Below, one piece after another: positions 43,469-55,104 of a stretch of DNA of 64,000 nucleotides. A program made the translations under genes and the position numbers. The stretch covers positions 1-64,000 of the forward strand of contig CAMFKI010000008.1 in assembly GCA_945957365.1 (NCBI GenBank), given 5' to 3'. The DNA is from an uncultured Alphaproteobacteria bacterium. GTDB taxonomy: Bacteria; Pseudomonadota; Alphaproteobacteria; Rhizobiales; Aestuariivirgaceae. The notes under the pieces were generated by a model that ran no database searches, was not told the DNA's origin, and saw only the letters and a list, made by a program, of their open reading frames with translations. How positions within the stretch are numbered: the first letter of the stretch is position 1; each line of letters begins with the position of its first letter.

Positions 43469-44778
43469 CGTCACCCCAATCGCCGATCCAGGGCCTGGCT
43501 GTCCGAATCCTCGCCGCCGAATTGTTGCGCAGTTGCCTCGAGCGCAAGTTCACGGTCGAAGAAGCTATATCCGGGAGCCGCGATGCTCAGCGTCTCGACG
43601 CCAGGGATCGGGCCTTCCTCTCCACTCTGTTGCTCACCTCGTTCCGGCATGGGGGTGAGATCGATGCGATCCTGGCGGGCCTTGTCGACCGGCCACTGCC
43701 ACGGAAGTCGGGAACGGCCCGCAGCATCCTCATCCTCGGCGTGACGCAGCTGCTGTTCCTCGATATGGCGCCGCATGCGGTGATCGACCTCGCCGTCCGC
43801 AGCGCCAAGGCCGACCGGAATGCGCTGCATTTCGCCGGCCTCGTCAATGCGGTGCTGCGCAAGGTGTCAGGTGGCGGCCCGGCGCTTCGCGACGGTCTCG
43901 ATGCGGCCCGACTCAATACCCCCGACTGGCTTTGGCAGCGCTGGGTGAAGAGCTACGGCGAAGAGACCACGCGGCAGATCGCCCTCGCTCATGCCGAACG
44001 TCCGGGACTTGATATGGGCTTCAAGCAAGACGCGGCTGTGTGGCAGAGGGAACTTGGTGGTGAACGACTGCCAAACGGCCAGTTGCGTTTGGCGGCCGGT
44101 CACGCGCCCGTACCCGAACTGCCCGGCTTTGCCGAAGGCGCATGGTGGATACAGGACGCCGCCGCGACGATTCCGGCGCGGCTCGCTGGTGATGTTCGCG
44201 GAAAGACCGTGCTCGATCTCTGCGCGGCGCCGGGCGGCAAGACACTGCAATTCGCCGCCATGGGCGCCAGCGTGACGGCGCTCGATGTTTCGGAACCACG
44301 GCTGCGGCGGTTGCGCGACAACCTGGCGCGCACCGGCCTCACGGCGGAGATCCGCCTCGAGGATGCGCTGAGCCCTGACCTAAATGGGGCTTGGGATGTG
44401 GTCATGCTCGATGCGCCCTGCTCCGCCACCGGCACGATCCGGCGACACCCCGAACTGCCCTACCTCAAGGATGAGGCCCAGGTGAGGGAGCTTGCAGGGC
44501 TGCAGCGCCGGCTCTTGCGCAAGGCCAGCCAGCTTCTGGCGCCGGACGGCACGCTCGTCTACTGCACTTGTTCGCTTGAGCCCGAGGAAGGCGAAATGCG
44601 GGTGCGCGGCTTTCTGGCCGACAATCCGGATTTCCATATCGTGCCCGCCGCGGGCGACTGGTTGCCACGGGGGGCCGTGCAGCCCGAGGGATGGGTGCGC
44701 ACGCTTCCCTGCATGAGCTATGGCTCATCGCGCGGCATGGACGGGTTCTTTGCCGTGGCCCTGCGCCGCGCCACTTGA
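43465..44778 (+). CDS. rsmB: 16S rRNA (cytosine(967)-C(5))-methyltransferase RsmB
   Basis: RsmB methylates C967 of 16S rRNA. The 437-residue product has an N-terminal NusB-like RNA-binding domain (about residues 10-140) and a C-terminal SAM-dependent domain with [28 protein letters not shown] and the catalytic Cys in [14 protein letters not shown]. It starts inside the htpX stop (ATGA); an upstream in-frame start at 43426 is possible. purH follows after 61 bases. Confidence 0.92.
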   Translation: MTSPQSPIQGLAVRILAAELLRSCLERKFTVEEAISGSRDAQRLDARDRAFLSTLLLTSFRHGGEIDAILAGLVDRPLPRKSGTARSILILGVTQLLFLDMAPHAVIDLAVRSAKADRNALHFAGLVNAVLRKVSGGGPALRDGLDAARLNTPDWLWQRWVKSYGEETTRQIALAHAERPGLDMGFKQDAAVWQRELGGERLPNGQLRLAAGHAPVPELPGFAEGAWWIQDAAATIPARLAGDVRGKTVLDLCAAPGGKTLQFAAMGASVTALDVSEPRLRRLRDNLARTGLTAEIRLEDALSPDLNGAWDVVMLDAPCSATGTIRRHPELPYLKDEAQVRELAGLQRRLLRKASQLLAPDGTLVYCTCSLEPEEGEMRVRGFLADNPDFHIVPAAGDWLPRGAVQPEGWVRTLPCMSYGSSRGMDGFFAVALRRAT

Positions 44779-44839
44779 GTTTGTTCCCAGCCGGGAAAGT
44801 GGTATGCGGGCGGCAAAGCCAAACCATCCGGAGGCCCCG

Positions 44840-46420
44840 ATGTCCCACCCCGTGCGCCGCGCACTGCTGTCCGTCTCCGACAAGACCGGGCTCATCGCCT
44901 TCGCCAGACGTCTTAGCGCACTGGGTATCGAATTGATATCGACTGGCGGCACCGCCAAGGCCCTGGCCGAGGCGGGCCTGTCCGTGGTGGAGGTGTCCAG
45001 CATCACGGGCTTTCCGGAGATCATGGACGGACGGGTGAAGACGTTGCACCCCGCCATCCACGGCGGTCTTCTTGGTGTCCTCGACAATGCCGGACATTCC
45101 GCCGCGATGACGGCGCATGGCATCCGCCCGATCGGCCTGCTCGTGGTCAATCTCTATCCCTTCGAGGCGACGATGGCGCGGGGCGCATCCTGGGAGGATA
45201 CGGTCGAGAATATCGATGTCGGCGGACCTGCGATGATCCGCGCAGCGGCCAAAAACCACGACGACGTGACTGTCATCGTCGATCCGGCGGACTACGACGC
45301 GGTGGCGGATGAGCTTGCAGCGCACGACAATGCCACGGCGAAGGATACGCGCCGGAGACTTGCCGCCAAGGCCTTCGCGCGCACGGCAAGCTACGATGCG
45401 GCGATCAGCCAGTGGTTCGGCGCGCAGTCGGGCGACCTTCTCGGCACTTATTTCGCCACGGGAGGCACCAAGCTCCAGGCCCTGCGCTATGGCGAAAATC
45501 CACATCAGAAGGCGGCGTTCTATCTTTCGCCGGGCAAGCGATTCGGCATTGCGGCGGCCCGCCAGCTCCAGGGCAAGGAACTCTCCTATAACAACATCAA
45601 CGATACCGATGCCGCGCTCGAGTGCCTCGCCGAATTCGCGCACCAGGACGAGGCAGCCTGTGTGATCGTGAAACATGCCAATCCTTGTGGCGTCGCCATC
45701 GCGGCGGATCCGGCAAACGCCTATCGCAAGGCGCTGGCCTGCGACCCTGTGAGCGCTTTCGGCGGCATCATCGCGCTGAACCGGCCACTCGATGCAGTGA
45801 CCGCAATGCAAATCACCGAGCTGTTCACCGAGGTGATCATTGCTCCGTATGCGGATGAAGAAGCACAGGCGATCATTGCAAGGAAAAAAAACCTACGCCT
45901 GCTGGTGCTGGAGGATGCCGCGCTGTCGGGCAGCGGGCTATCCGTGAAGACGGTTGGTGGTGGATTTCTGGTGCAGACGCGCGACGCCATGTCGGTCGCT
46001 GACATGGACCTCAGGGTGGTCACGAAACGCCAGCCGACGCCCACCGAACTGGCCGATTTGCGGTTTGCGTTCCGGGTCGCCAAGCATGTGAAGTCGAACG
46101 CCATCGTCTATGCCAGGGCGGGCGCCACGGTGGGAATAGGCGCAGGGCAGACGTCGCGGGTCGATTCCGCACGGATCGCCGCGCGCAAGAACGAGGATGC
46201 AGCGCGCGGTGCGGGCCTGGCCGAACCGTCGATCCGCGGTTCCGTTGTGGCGTCCGACGCCTTCTTCCCGTTTCCGGACGGCCTGCTTCAGGCCGCCGAG
46301 GCAGGAGCCACGGCCGTCATTCAGCCCGGCGGATCATTGAAGGACGACGACGTGATCCGCGCGGCGGACGAGAATGGCCTGGCAATGGTTTTCACCGGCG
46401 TCAGGCATTTCCGCCACTAG
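44840..46420 (+). CDS. purH: Bifunctional AICAR formyltransferase / IMP cyclohydrolase
   Basis: PurH performs the last two steps of IMP synthesis. The 526-residue product has an N-terminal MGS-like cyclohydrolase domain ([18 protein letters not shown], then [17 protein letters not shown]) and the AICAR formyltransferase domain ([36 protein letters not shown]). A GGAGG precedes the ATG at 44840. It ends three bases from the convergent parB stop. Confidence 0.96.
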   Translation: MSHPVRRALLSVSDKTGLIAFARRLSALGIELISTGGTAKALAEAGLSVVEVSSITGFPEIMDGRVKTLHPAIHGGLLGVLDNAGHSAAMTAHGIRPIGLLVVNLYPFEATMARGASWEDTVENIDVGGPAMIRAAAKNHDDVTVIVDPADYDAVADELAAHDNATAKDTRRRLAAKAFARTASYDAAISQWFGAQSGDLLGTYFATGGTKLQALRYGENPHQKAAFYLSPGKRFGIAAARQLQGKELSYNNINDTDAALECLAEFAHQDEAACVIVKHANPCGVAIAADPANAYRKALACDPVSAFGGIIALNRPLDAVTAMQITELFTEVIIAPYADEEAQAIIARKKNLRLLVLEDAALSGSGLSVKTVGGGFLVQTRDAMSVADMDLRVVTKRQPTPTELADLRFAFRVAKHVKSNAIVYARAGATVGIGAGQTSRVDSARIAARKNEDAARGAGLAEPSIRGSVVASDAFFPFPDGLLQAAEAGATAVIQPGGSLKDDDVIRAADENGLAMVFTGVRHFRH

Positions 46421-46423
46421 TGG

Positions 46424-47287
46424 TCATTTCTGCAGACGGCGGCAGACGTCCTCCAGCTGGTCCAGCGTCTTGTAGGTGATCAGCATCGTGCCGCTGCCAT
46501 CTCCCCGGTGGGTGATTTCGAGCTTGAGGCCCAAAGCATCCGAAACGAGCTTTTCGAGCGCCCGGGTATCTGCGTCCTTTTCGGGTTTGACCTTCGGCTT
46601 TCGCGGTGACGATGCCTCCCGCGCAAGGTTCTCGGCCTCGCGCACCGACAGGCCCAGCTTGATGATCTGCTTCGCCAGTTCCGCCGGCGAATCGGTCGCC
46701 ACCAGCGCGCGGGCATGACCAGCCGTGAGGCGGCCGAGTTCGATTTCCGCTCGCACGGCTTCAGGAAGGTTCATCAGCCGCAGGGTGTTGGCGATATGGC
46801 TGCGGCTCTTGCCGATCGAATCGGCGAGCTGCTGCTGGGTGTAGCTGAACTGCTCGAGCAGCATGCCGTAGGCTCTGGCCTCTTCCAGCGGATTGAGGTC
46901 GGAACGCTGGATGTTCTCGATCAGCGCGATTTCGAGCGCTTCACCATCGGTCAGGTCGCGGATGAGCACCGGCACGTCATGCACGCCGGCACGCTGAGCC
47001 GCGCGCCAGCGACGTTCACCGGCGACGATTTCATATTCGCCATTGGCGACCGGGCGCACCACGATGGGCTGCAGGAGCCCCTTCTCGCGGATCGAATTCG
47101 ACAGATCGTCGAGATCCGCTTCCGAGAAGCTCTTGCGCGGATTGTTGGGACTGGCCTTGAGCAGGTCGATCGGCATGTGACGCAGCGATCGGGCGTCCTG
47201 CACCACCGCCTCCTCACTTGCGTCTTCACCGATCAACGCGGCAAGTCCGCGCCCAAGCCGCTTCTTCGGGGGGCTGCCCATGTCCAT
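46424..47287 (-). CDS. parB: Chromosome partitioning protein ParB
   Basis: ParB binds parS and, with ParA, segregates the origin region. The 287-residue product has the conserved N-terminal GRGLAALIG, the CTP-binding GERRWRAAQRAG motif near residue 95, ENIQRSDLNPLEEA, a helix-turn-helix domain (QQQLADSIGKSRSHIANTLR) and a C-terminal dimerisation region. It follows parA after 43 bases and lies in the same cluster as parS-like sites at 48730 and 50695. Confidence 0.96.
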   Translation of the reverse strand: MDMGSPPKKRLGRGLAALIGEDASEEAVVQDARSLRHMPIDLLKASPNNPRKSFSEADLDDLSNSIREKGLLQPIVVRPVANGEYEIVAGERRWRAAQRAGVHDVPVLIRDLTDGEALEIALIENIQRSDLNPLEEARAYGMLLEQFSYTQQQLADSIGKSRSHIANTLRLMNLPEAVRAEIELGRLTAGHARALVATDSPAELAKQIIKLGLSVREAENLAREASSPRKPKVKPEKDADTRALEKLVSDALGLKLEITHRGDGSGTMLITYKTLDQLEDVCRRLQK

Positions 47288-47330
47288 GTCTCGTCCTACT
47301 CTCTAAAGATCACTCGTTACGGAGTCGAAT

Positions 47331-48167
47331 CTAGGCGGCGCGCAATTCGCGTTCGCGCCGGATGATCTCCGATGCCAGACGGATATAGGCCTGCGACCCG
47401 ACGCAGGCATTGTCGTAAAGCAGAACCGGCTTGCCGTGGGAGGGCGCTTCGGAAATCCGAACGTTGCGCGGTATGACCGTCTGGTAGACCTTGTCGCCCA
47501 GAACGCTGCGGACGTCTTCCGCCACCTGTTCCGAGAGATTGTTGCGCCGGTCGAACATGGTCAGCACCACGCCTTGGATGGTCAGGCGCGGATTGAGGTT
47601 GGATTTCACCCGCTCCACGGTCTTGATCAACTGGCTCAGCCCTTCCAATGCGAAAAATTCGCACTGCAGCGGTACCAGGATGGCATCGGCCGCCGACAGC
47701 GAATTGATGGTCAGCAAGTTGAGCGAGGGCGGACAATCGACCAGGACATAGCTATAGGAGCGTTCGGGGTCGTTTTCCCGGGCGAGCTGCGCGATGGCGT
47801 CCGCCAGCCGATAGGTCTTGCGATCGATGTTGGCGAGTTCCAGTTCGGCGCCGAGAAGGTCCATGGTCGAGGGCGCACAGTGAAGGCGCGGTATGCCGGA
47901 ATCGACGATGACGTTGCGAAGCGAGGCTTCGCCCATCAGAACGTGGTAGGTTGATTTCTGCCCAGCCCGGCGGTGCACGCCGAGGCCGGTGCTGGCATTG
48001 CCCTGCGGATCGAGGTCGATGATCAGCACGCGTTCGCCCACGGCGGCGAGGGCTGTCCCAAGGTTGATGGCCGTCGTCGTCTTCCCCACCCCACCTTTCT
48101 GGTTTGCGATGGCAAGGATCCGCGGGTTCGCGGACGCAGGTGAACCGCCAGGTGTGGGATCAGACAC
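47331..48167 (-). CDS. parA: Chromosome partitioning ATPase ParA
   Basis: ParA is the Walker ATPase that moves ParB-parS complexes. The 278-residue product has the deviant Walker A in ANQKGGVGKTTTAINLG, LIIDLDPQGNASTGLG, and DCPPSLNLLTINSLSAAD. The start is placed at GTG 48167, inside the rsmG stop region, with an AAGAGG six bases upstream; an open frame continues upstream through rsmG. Confidence 0.95.
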   Translation of the reverse strand: MSDPTPGGSPASANPRILAIANQKGGVGKTTTAINLGTALAAVGERVLIIDLDPQGNASTGLGVHRRAGQKSTYHVLMGEASLRNVIVDSGIPRLHCAPSTMDLLGAELELANIDRKTYRLADAIAQLARENDPERSYSYVLVDCPPSLNLLTINSLSAADAILVPLQCEFFALEGLSQLIKTVERVKSNLNPRLTIQGVVLTMFDRRNNLSEQVAEDVRSVLGDKVYQTVIPRNVRISEAPSHGKPVLLYDNACVGSQAYIRLASEIIRRERELRAA

Positions 48168-48786
48168 GGTTGGCCTCTTGGATTTCCAGAATGACACCGC
48201 GCGAGTCACATTGGCTCGCATGCTTGCCGACGACCATTCTCCAGTATTTTGTGGCTTCGGTCAATTCGGCGTCTACATCTTGTCCCTTGTGAAACAGTCC
48301 CATCGAACCTCTGGAGAGGAAGGGTTCGGCATAGTGGAGCAGCAATGGGAGCGGTGCGAGGGCGCGAGCCACCACGCATTGGACTTGCGGCAGGTCTCTC
48401 TCGTTGCGCAATGTCTCAAGCCGCACATTATGAACAACGGCACGCGTCCCCGACTGGCGCGCCGCCTCGCGCAGGAATGCTGCCTTCTTTCCATTGCTCT
48501 CATAGAGATGGGCTTCCAGTCCACACGCCATTGCGACCACCAGACCGGGTATGCCGGCGCCTGAGCCGAGCTCCGCGATGACGCGCGTGTCCGGTGGAAG
48601 CAACGGCAGGAGCTGCAACGCATCGCAGATATGCCGTTCCCATACCGAATCGACCGTGGCTGGCCCGATCAGGTTGATCCGCTGCTGCCATTGCAGCAAC
48701 AGCTTCACATAGGCCTCGATCTTCTGGCGTGACTCACGTGAAACATTGAAGCGGTCGAACAGTAGTTCCGGAATTCGCCTCGTCAT
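48160..48786 (-). CDS. rsmG: 16S rRNA (guanine(527)-N(7))-methyltransferase RsmG (GidB)
   Basis: RsmG methylates G527 of 16S rRNA. The 208-residue product has the SAM-binding [17 protein letters not shown] and an N-terminal segment [19 protein letters not shown]; its VSRES part is encoded by a degenerate parS (48730-48745). It overlaps mnmG by four bases and parA by eight. Confidence 0.94.
   Translation of the reverse strand: MTRRIPELLFDRFNVSRESRQKIEAYVKLLLQWQQRINLIGPATVDSVWERHICDALQLLPLLPPDTRVIAELGSGAGIPGLVVAMACGLEAHLYESNGKKAAFLREAARQSGTRAVVHNVRLETLRNERDLPQVQCVVARALAPLPLLLHYAEPFLSRGSMGLFHKGQDVDAELTEATKYWRMVVGKHASQCDSRGVILEIQEANRV
48730..48745. other. parS-like site inside rsmG
   Basis: TGACTCACGTGAAACA matches the near-universal parS consensus TGTTTCACGTGAAACA at 14 of 16 bases, with the central CACGTGAAACA intact. 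It lies within the coding region of rsmG, a usual place for parS. The two mismatches lower its likely affinity. Confidence 0.55.
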
Positions 48787-50648
48787 GCCGCGGTCTGCCG
48801 ATCTCGCCGCCGCACATGGCCAAGGATGACGGCCAGCGCCGCTGGCGTCATGCCGTCGATCCGGGATGCCTGTCCGAGCGTTGCAGGCTTCACTGAAATC
48901 AGCTTCTGCCGAAGTTCGGCCGAGAGGCTGGGCATGGCGGAGTAGTCTAAGTTTTGCGGGAGGGCCAGACTCTCCTCACGCTTCAGGGCAGCAATATCCG
49001 CCTCCTGCCGCTGCAGATATCCAGCATAGAGTGCCTCCGCTTCAAGGGCTTCCACCACATCTGCACGCAAGGACTGAAGCTCCGGCCACAGTGCGATCAC
49101 GCCGCTCCAGCCGATATCAGGCATGCCCAGCAGTTCGAGAGCCGTCCGCCGGAGGCCGTCCTGATTCACCTTCAAGCCCTTACGCATCGCTTCACCCGAG
49201 GTGAGTGACAGAGATTGCGCGAGTTCGAAGCCCTTCCTTATGTCGTTCTCCCGTGCCGAGAAACGCTCTTCCCGGTCTCGCTCGATCAGCCCGGCTGCGA
49301 TTCCCAGCCGCGTGAGGCGGAGATCGGCATTGTCCGCACGTAGCGAAAGCCGGTATTCCGCCCGCGAAGTGAACATTCGGTAGGGCTCGGCCACACCGCG
49401 GGTCACCAGATCATCGATCATCACGCCGATATAGGCTTGCCCGCGGTCAAGAAGGAAAGGTGGCTGACCACCCGCCAGCCGCGCGGCATTGGCGCCGGCG
49501 ATCAATCCCTGGGCGGCAGCTTCCTCATATCCCGTGGTGCCATTGATCTGTCCGGCCAGGAACAAGCCGGGCAAGCGCTTCACCTCGAGCGATGCGGTGA
49601 GCTCCCGGGGATCGACGTAGTCATATTCGATGGCATAGCCCCAACGCTTGATGGAGACTGCCTCGAGGCCCGGGATGCTGCGGATGAAGCCTTCTTGAAC
49701 ATCCTCGGGGAGCGATGTGGAAATGCCATTCGGATAAACAGTGTCGTCGTCCAGGCCCTCCGGCTCGAGAAAAACCTGGTGCCCCTCCTTGTCCCGAAAA
49801 CGCTGTACCTTGTCTTCGATGGACGGGCAGTAGCGCGGGCCGACGCCTTCGATCTGCCCTGAATAGAGGGGGGACCGGTGCATGTTGTCACGGATGATCT
49901 TGTGGCCCGCCGCAGTGGTCGACGTGATGAAGCAGGACACTTGTGGCGTATCGATACGGGTAGTCAGGAATGAGAAAGGAACCGGCTGCTCGTCGCCCTT
50001 CTGCTCTTCGAGCCGAGACCACGCGATGGTTCGGCCGTCGAGCCGAGCGGGTGTCCCTGTCTTGAGCCGGCCGAGGGTGAGTCCGATCTCGGCAAGCTGT
50101 CCGGAAATGCCATGACTGGCGGGCTCGCCATACCTACCTGCCGGTACCCGCCGTTCGCCGATATGGATCAAGCCGTTAAGGAATGTACCTGTGGTTAACA
50201 CCACAGATTTGCAGGCGAATTCCCGGCCATCTTCGCAGGCCACACCGGAAATTGCCCCATTTGACATCAGCAAGCCCGAGGCCGATCCAGCCACCACAGT
50301 CAAGTTGGACTGTGCAGCGATTGCGGCTTGCATTGCATGGCGATAGAGCTTCCGGTCGGCCTGGGCACGTGGACCCCGAACCGCTGGACCCTTGGAGCGG
50401 TTAAGCAGACGGAATTGAATGCCAGCCTTGTCAGCGACCTGCCCCATCAGGCCGCCCAACGCGTCGATTTCACGTACCAGGTGCCCCTTTCCGAGGCCGC
50501 CGATCGCCGGGTTGCAGGACATTTCGCCAATGGTGTCAGTACGATGGGTGAGCAGTGCCGTCCGCGCGCCTGTCCGGGCCGCCGCCGCGGCAGCCTCTGT
50601 ACCGGCATGACCCCCACCAATGACGATAACGTCGAATATCGCTTCCAT
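48783..50648 (-). CDS. mnmG: tRNA uridine 5-carboxymethylaminomethyl modification enzyme MnmG (GidA)
   Basis: MnmG works with MnmE to install the cmnm5 group at the wobble uridine of tRNAs. The 621-residue product has the FAD site [18 protein letters not shown] at the start, [32 protein letters not shown], and the C-terminal helical domain. It overlaps rsmG by four bases. Confidence 0.96.
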   Translation of the reverse strand: MEAIFDVIVIGGGHAGTEAAAAAARTGARTALLTHRTDTIGEMSCNPAIGGLGKGHLVREIDALGGLMGQVADKAGIQFRLLNRSKGPAVRGPRAQADRKLYRHAMQAAIAAQSNLTVVAGSASGLLMSNGAISGVACEDGREFACKSVVLTTGTFLNGLIHIGERRVPAGRYGEPASHGISGQLAEIGLTLGRLKTGTPARLDGRTIAWSRLEEQKGDEQPVPFSFLTTRIDTPQVSCFITSTTAAGHKIIRDNMHRSPLYSGQIEGVGPRYCPSIEDKVQRFRDKEGHQVFLEPEGLDDDTVYPNGISTSLPEDVQEGFIRSIPGLEAVSIKRWGYAIEYDYVDPRELTASLEVKRLPGLFLAGQINGTTGYEEAAAQGLIAGANAARLAGGQPPFLLDRGQAYIGVMIDDLVTRGVAEPYRMFTSRAEYRLSLRADNADLRLTRLGIAAGLIERDREERFSARENDIRKGFELAQSLSLTSGEAMRKGLKVNQDGLRRTALELLGMPDIGWSGVIALWPELQSLRADVVEALEAEALYAGYLQRQEADIAALKREESLALPQNLDYSAMPSLSAELRQKLISVKPATLGQASRIDGMTPAALAVILGHVRRRDRQTAA

Positions 50649-50694
50649 GGGCGACTTCCTACGCTAACAGGGCAAAAAGGTCAAAACTCCTCAG

Positions 50695-50710
50695 CGTTTC
50701 ACGTGAAACA
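50695..50710. other. parS centromere site
   Basis: CGTTTCACGTGAAACA matches the parS consensus TGTTTCACGTGAAACA at 15 of 16 bases (only the first base differs) and keeps the perfect 14-base palindrome. It lies in the 65-base gap between mnmG and mnmE, the same gene neighbourhood as parA and parB and about 4.5 kb from the candidate origin. Confidence 0.88.
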
Positions 50711-50713
50711 GCG

Positions 50714-52048
50714 TTACTTACCGATGCAGAACCGGGAGAAGATGGCACCCAGCCATTCCTCCACCCCCAGTCTCCCGGTCAGGCGGCCGATTTCCTCGGA
50801 CGCCTTCCGAACTGCCTCTGCCTTAACTTCAAGTCGGGAAAGGGGTTCGGCCAAAGCATCGTTGAGGTACCGAATCGAATTCCTGACTGCAATTGCCTGC
50901 CTTGCTGAGGTCAGCAAAATCGCGTCCGAACCATGAATTTTTCGTTCGGCAAGTGTCGATATCTTCTCAATAAATTCAAGAATTCCAGCCCCCGTGGCAG
51001 TCGATATGTTCAACGCCTTGGGAGATTCTTCGTTTCGTTGGAGTCTCAAATCCTGGTCAATCTTGTTTCGAACGCAAAGATCAGCCTCAAGACCTGCATC
51101 AACACTTTCGCTACCTGCAATGTCTCTTGACCACACCCAGACCACGATATCGGACCTGGATATGTGTTCGCGCGACCGACGAACACCCTCCTCCTCGATC
51201 TTGTCAGATGCGTTTGCCCTCAGACCTGCCGTATCCGTGAGAATGACTGGCAACCCCTTGAGATCGAGCCAAACCTCGATGGCGTCGCGGGTGGTTCCGG
51301 GAATATCGGAGACGATAGCAGCCTCGCGGCGCGCGAGTGTGTTCAGGAGCGACGACTTGCCGGTGTTGGGGTGGCCAGCGAGCACCACCCTGATACCATC
51401 CCGCACCACCTCGGCCGTTGAAGTGCGGCTCACAGCATGATCCATTACGGAAATGAGTTCGCCGATGTTTTGGTCGATGCGGGAGCCCGCCTCCTCCGCA
51501 ACACCTGCCTCATCGGAAAAATCGACGACAGCTTCAATATCCGCACGGATGAGCAGCAATTGCTGGCGCCACGCCTCGAAGACTTCGCCGGCAGCTCCCG
51601 ACATTTGGTGAAATGCCTGCCGGCGCTGGGCGGCGGTGCGGGCATCGAGGAGATCCGACAGCCCCTCGACTTCGACCAGATCCATCTTGCCATTGATGAA
51701 GGCCCGATGCGTAAATTCGCCTGCTTCCGCTGGCCGAACCTCAGGTATATGGACCAGGGCGGATAATACGTCCTTCACCACAGCGGCACTTCCGTGGAGA
51801 TGGAATTCGGCACAGTCCTCGCCTGTGAAAGATCTTGGTGCCGGCATCCAGCACACCATGGCCCGGTCCAGAATTTCGCCGCTCGCCGGATCGCGGATAG
51901 ATTTCAGGGCCAGGCTGCGGGGTGGCGGCAATGAACCCGAGAGCTCCGCAACGACTCGTGCAGTGGCGGGTCCTGACATGCGGATCACCGCCACCGCCGT
52001 GCGGCCGCTACCCGAAGAAAGGGCAAAAATCGTCTCGCTGGCCGTCAT
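50714..52048 (-). CDS. mnmE: tRNA modification GTPase MnmE (TrmE)
   Basis: MnmE is the GTPase partner of MnmG. The 444-residue product has the N-terminal folate-binding domain (TIFALSSGSGRTAVAVIRMS), the G domain with P-loop GHPNTGKSSLLN and DTAGLR, and the C-terminal FCIGK motif with the conserved Cys. It follows rho after 36 bases. Confidence 0.95.
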   Translation of the reverse strand: MTASETIFALSSGSGRTAVAVIRMSGPATARVVAELSGSLPPPRSLALKSIRDPASGEILDRAMVCWMPAPRSFTGEDCAEFHLHGSAAVVKDVLSALVHIPEVRPAEAGEFTHRAFINGKMDLVEVEGLSDLLDARTAAQRRQAFHQMSGAAGEVFEAWRQQLLLIRADIEAVVDFSDEAGVAEEAGSRIDQNIGELISVMDHAVSRTSTAEVVRDGIRVVLAGHPNTGKSSLLNTLARREAAIVSDIPGTTRDAIEVWLDLKGLPVILTDTAGLRANASDKIEEEGVRRSREHISRSDIVVWVWSRDIAGSESVDAGLEADLCVRNKIDQDLRLQRNEESPKALNISTATGAGILEFIEKISTLAERKIHGSDAILLTSARQAIAVRNSIRYLNDALAEPLSRLEVKAEAVRKASEEIGRLTGRLGVEEWLGAIFSRFCIGK

Positions 52049-52084
52049 TTCGACCTCGAATCGAAAGACTTGGGCTCAGGCCCG

Positions 52085-53368
<1,284 letters not shown>

Positions 53369-53458
53369 TATCTTTTCACTATGGGGAGTTCCGGCACGCA
53401 GGCGGGAACGTTAAGGCGGGAGGGCGCATCAAGCCTTGGGCGATGCGAAGCAGCCCGA

Positions 53459-53487
53459 TTATAGCGGTTCGCCGCCCCGCCGCCAAC
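53459..53487 (-). promoter_or_regulatory. Promoter of rho with a leader of about 80 bases
   Basis: On the minus strand TTGGCG (53482-53487) and a perfect TATAAT (53459-53464) are 17 bases apart. A start near 53452 gives a leader of about 84 bases before the rho ATG, consistent with the autoregulated leaders known for rho in other bacteria. Confidence 0.65.
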
Positions 53488-53494
53488 AACAAAC

Positions 53495-53932
53495 TCAGAA
53501 GGGCTTGATGATCACCAGGATGACGATCCCGATCAGCAGAACCGTCGGGACTTCGTTGATGATGCGGAAATAACGACCTGTCTCGGTTTCGCGATCGTCG
53601 CGGAAACGGGCTGCGTGGCGCTCCAGCACCCCATGGAAACCCAACATGCCAGCTACCAGCAGCAGTTTCAGCCATAGCCATAAGGGAATCGGATGATCCC
53701 AGCCCCCGAAATGGATCAGTGCTGCGCCCGACAGCACCACCACGATGGCGGCCGGCCGCATGATCGCCTTGAGCAGCCGCCGTTCCATCACCTTGAACAC
53801 CGTGGACAGTTCATTTTTTCCAAGGTTTTCCGCATGATAGACGAAAAGGCGCGGCAGGTAGAACAGTCCCGCCATCCACGAGATGACGGCCAGGACATGG
53901 ATGACCTTCACCCAGCCATAGGCGTCACCCAT
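53495..53932 (-). CDS. hemJ: Protoporphyrinogen IX oxidase HemJ
   Basis: HemJ is the oxygen-independent-looking b-type haem membrane protein that oxidises protoporphyrinogen IX. The 145-residue product has four membrane helices and the family motif VKVIHVLAVISWMAGLFYLP plus RLFVYHAE with conserved His residues. It overlaps hemE by eight bases, so two haem enzymes are co-expressed. Confidence 0.9.
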   Translation of the reverse strand: MGDAYGWVKVIHVLAVISWMAGLFYLPRLFVYHAENLGKNELSTVFKVMERRLLKAIMRPAAIVVVLSGAALIHFGGWDHPIPLWLWLKLLLVAGMLGFHGVLERHAARFRDDRETETGRYFRIINEVPTVLLIGIVILVIIKPF

Positions 53933-54971
53933 CGCAGCGCCTCACAGCGTCCACCACGGCGCCCACCGCTGAGGGATCAGTGCCGAGCCTGATGCCGTGA
54001 CCCAGATTGAAGATATGCCTCTGCGGATCGACCGCCGCGCAGATGCGCCTCACCTCGGTGGCGGCCACCTCGGCGCCGGCAAGCAGCGCAACGGGATCGA
54101 GATTTCCTTGCACGACCACGTCCTTCGGAAGTTCCGTTAGGTCATATTCCGTCTCGACCCCGATGGCGTTGGCACCCGAGATGGCTGCAGCCTTCCGTTG
54201 GCCCATCCCGATACCGCGCGCAAACACGATCACCGGAAGGCCAGGATGGCGGGACTTCACGCCGGCGACGATGGCCGCCAACGGCTTCAGCACGAATTCC
54301 TCGAGTTCCGAGGCAACGAGGTCTCCGGCCCAGGAATCGAAGATCTGGACGGCCTGCGCCCCGGCATCGGCCTGCGCCGACAGATAATCGATCGATTCCT
54401 GCACCAATCGGTCGATCAGCGCGCAAAACCACGGTTGCCGCTGGTAGGCCGCAACCTTGGCCATCACACGGTCAGAACTGCCGCCCCCCACCATGTAGCT
54501 TGCCACAGTCCACGGCGCCCCGCAGAAGCCGATCAGCGCAAGGTGTGGCGCCAGCTGGCTGCGCGTCAGGGCGACGGTCCTGCAGACCTGCCTGACTTCA
54601 TAGCTCTCCACCACGGGTTTCAGCCGATCCAGCTCCTGCATGCTGCGCACCGTCCCCAGCACTGGGCCCTCGCCTTCGGCGAATTTCAGAGGCAATCCCA
54701 TGGCATGGGGAACCACCAGAATATCGGCAAACAGGATCGCCGCATCGAGATCATAGCGCCGCAGCGGCTGGATGGTTACTTCCGCAGCCAGTTCGGGATT
54801 GTAGCAAAGATCGAGAAAGGAGCCCGCCTTCTCACGTACCGCACGGTATTCGGGCAGGTAGCGCCCGGCCTGGCGCATGAACCACATGGGCCGTCTCTCG
54901 GCCGGACGACGGGTCAGAACATCGAGTAATGCACTGCGGGTTGCCTTCACATCGGTCCCTGTCTCTATCAT
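53925..54971 (-). CDS. hemE: Uroporphyrinogen decarboxylase
   Basis: HemE converts uroporphyrinogen III to coproporphyrinogen III. The 348-residue product has the signature PMWFMRQAGRYLPEYRAVR near the N-terminus, FADILVVPHAMGLPL, and GFCGAPWTVASYMVGGG in the middle. ATG 54971 is chosen as the start; an upstream frame to 55025 would enter the intergenic gap. In Caulobacter hemE borders the chromosomal origin. Confidence 0.95.
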   Translation of the reverse strand: MIETGTDVKATRSALLDVLTRRPAERRPMWFMRQAGRYLPEYRAVREKAGSFLDLCYNPELAAEVTIQPLRRYDLDAAILFADILVVPHAMGLPLKFAEGEGPVLGTVRSMQELDRLKPVVESYEVRQVCRTVALTRSQLAPHLALIGFCGAPWTVASYMVGGGSSDRVMAKVAAYQRQPWFCALIDRLVQESIDYLSAQADAGAQAVQIFDSWAGDLVASELEEFVLKPLAAIVAGVKSRHPGLPVIVFARGIGMGQRKAAAISGANAIGVETEYDLTELPKDVVVQGNLDPVALLAGAEVAATEVRRICAAVDPQRHIFNLGHGIRLGTDPSAVGAVVDAVRRCDG

Positions 54972-55083
54972 TCTGACTCTTCTTGTCTCTTTTGTTTGGG
55001 CCTCGGGAAGCGGGATACAACCCAATCCAATGATCGTCCACAGGTCAAGCCCTTGCGCGCAGGGCCGTCCGGGTGTTTTGCCG

Positions 55084-55098
55084 TTAACCCAAAATTAA
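55084..55098 (+). promoter_or_regulatory. CtrA-type site 1 in the candidate origin
   Basis: TTAACCCAAAATTAA is an exact TTAA-N7-TTAA CtrA recognition sequence. Confidence 0.65.
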
Positions 55099-55104
55099 GA
55101 CATG

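Noticed and set aside
44465..45811. 448-codon open frame on the minus strand
   Set aside because: It is antisense to rsmB and purH and has a His/Arg-rich composition with no motifs.
50183..50208. Two TTAA motifs inside mnmG
   Set aside because: The spacing is not seven bases, and the site is within coding sequence, so no CtrA site is called.
55043..55048. TTGACC on the minus strand upstream of hemE as a -35 element
   Set aside because: No acceptable -10 lies 16-18 bases downstream, so a hemE promoter cannot be assigned there.
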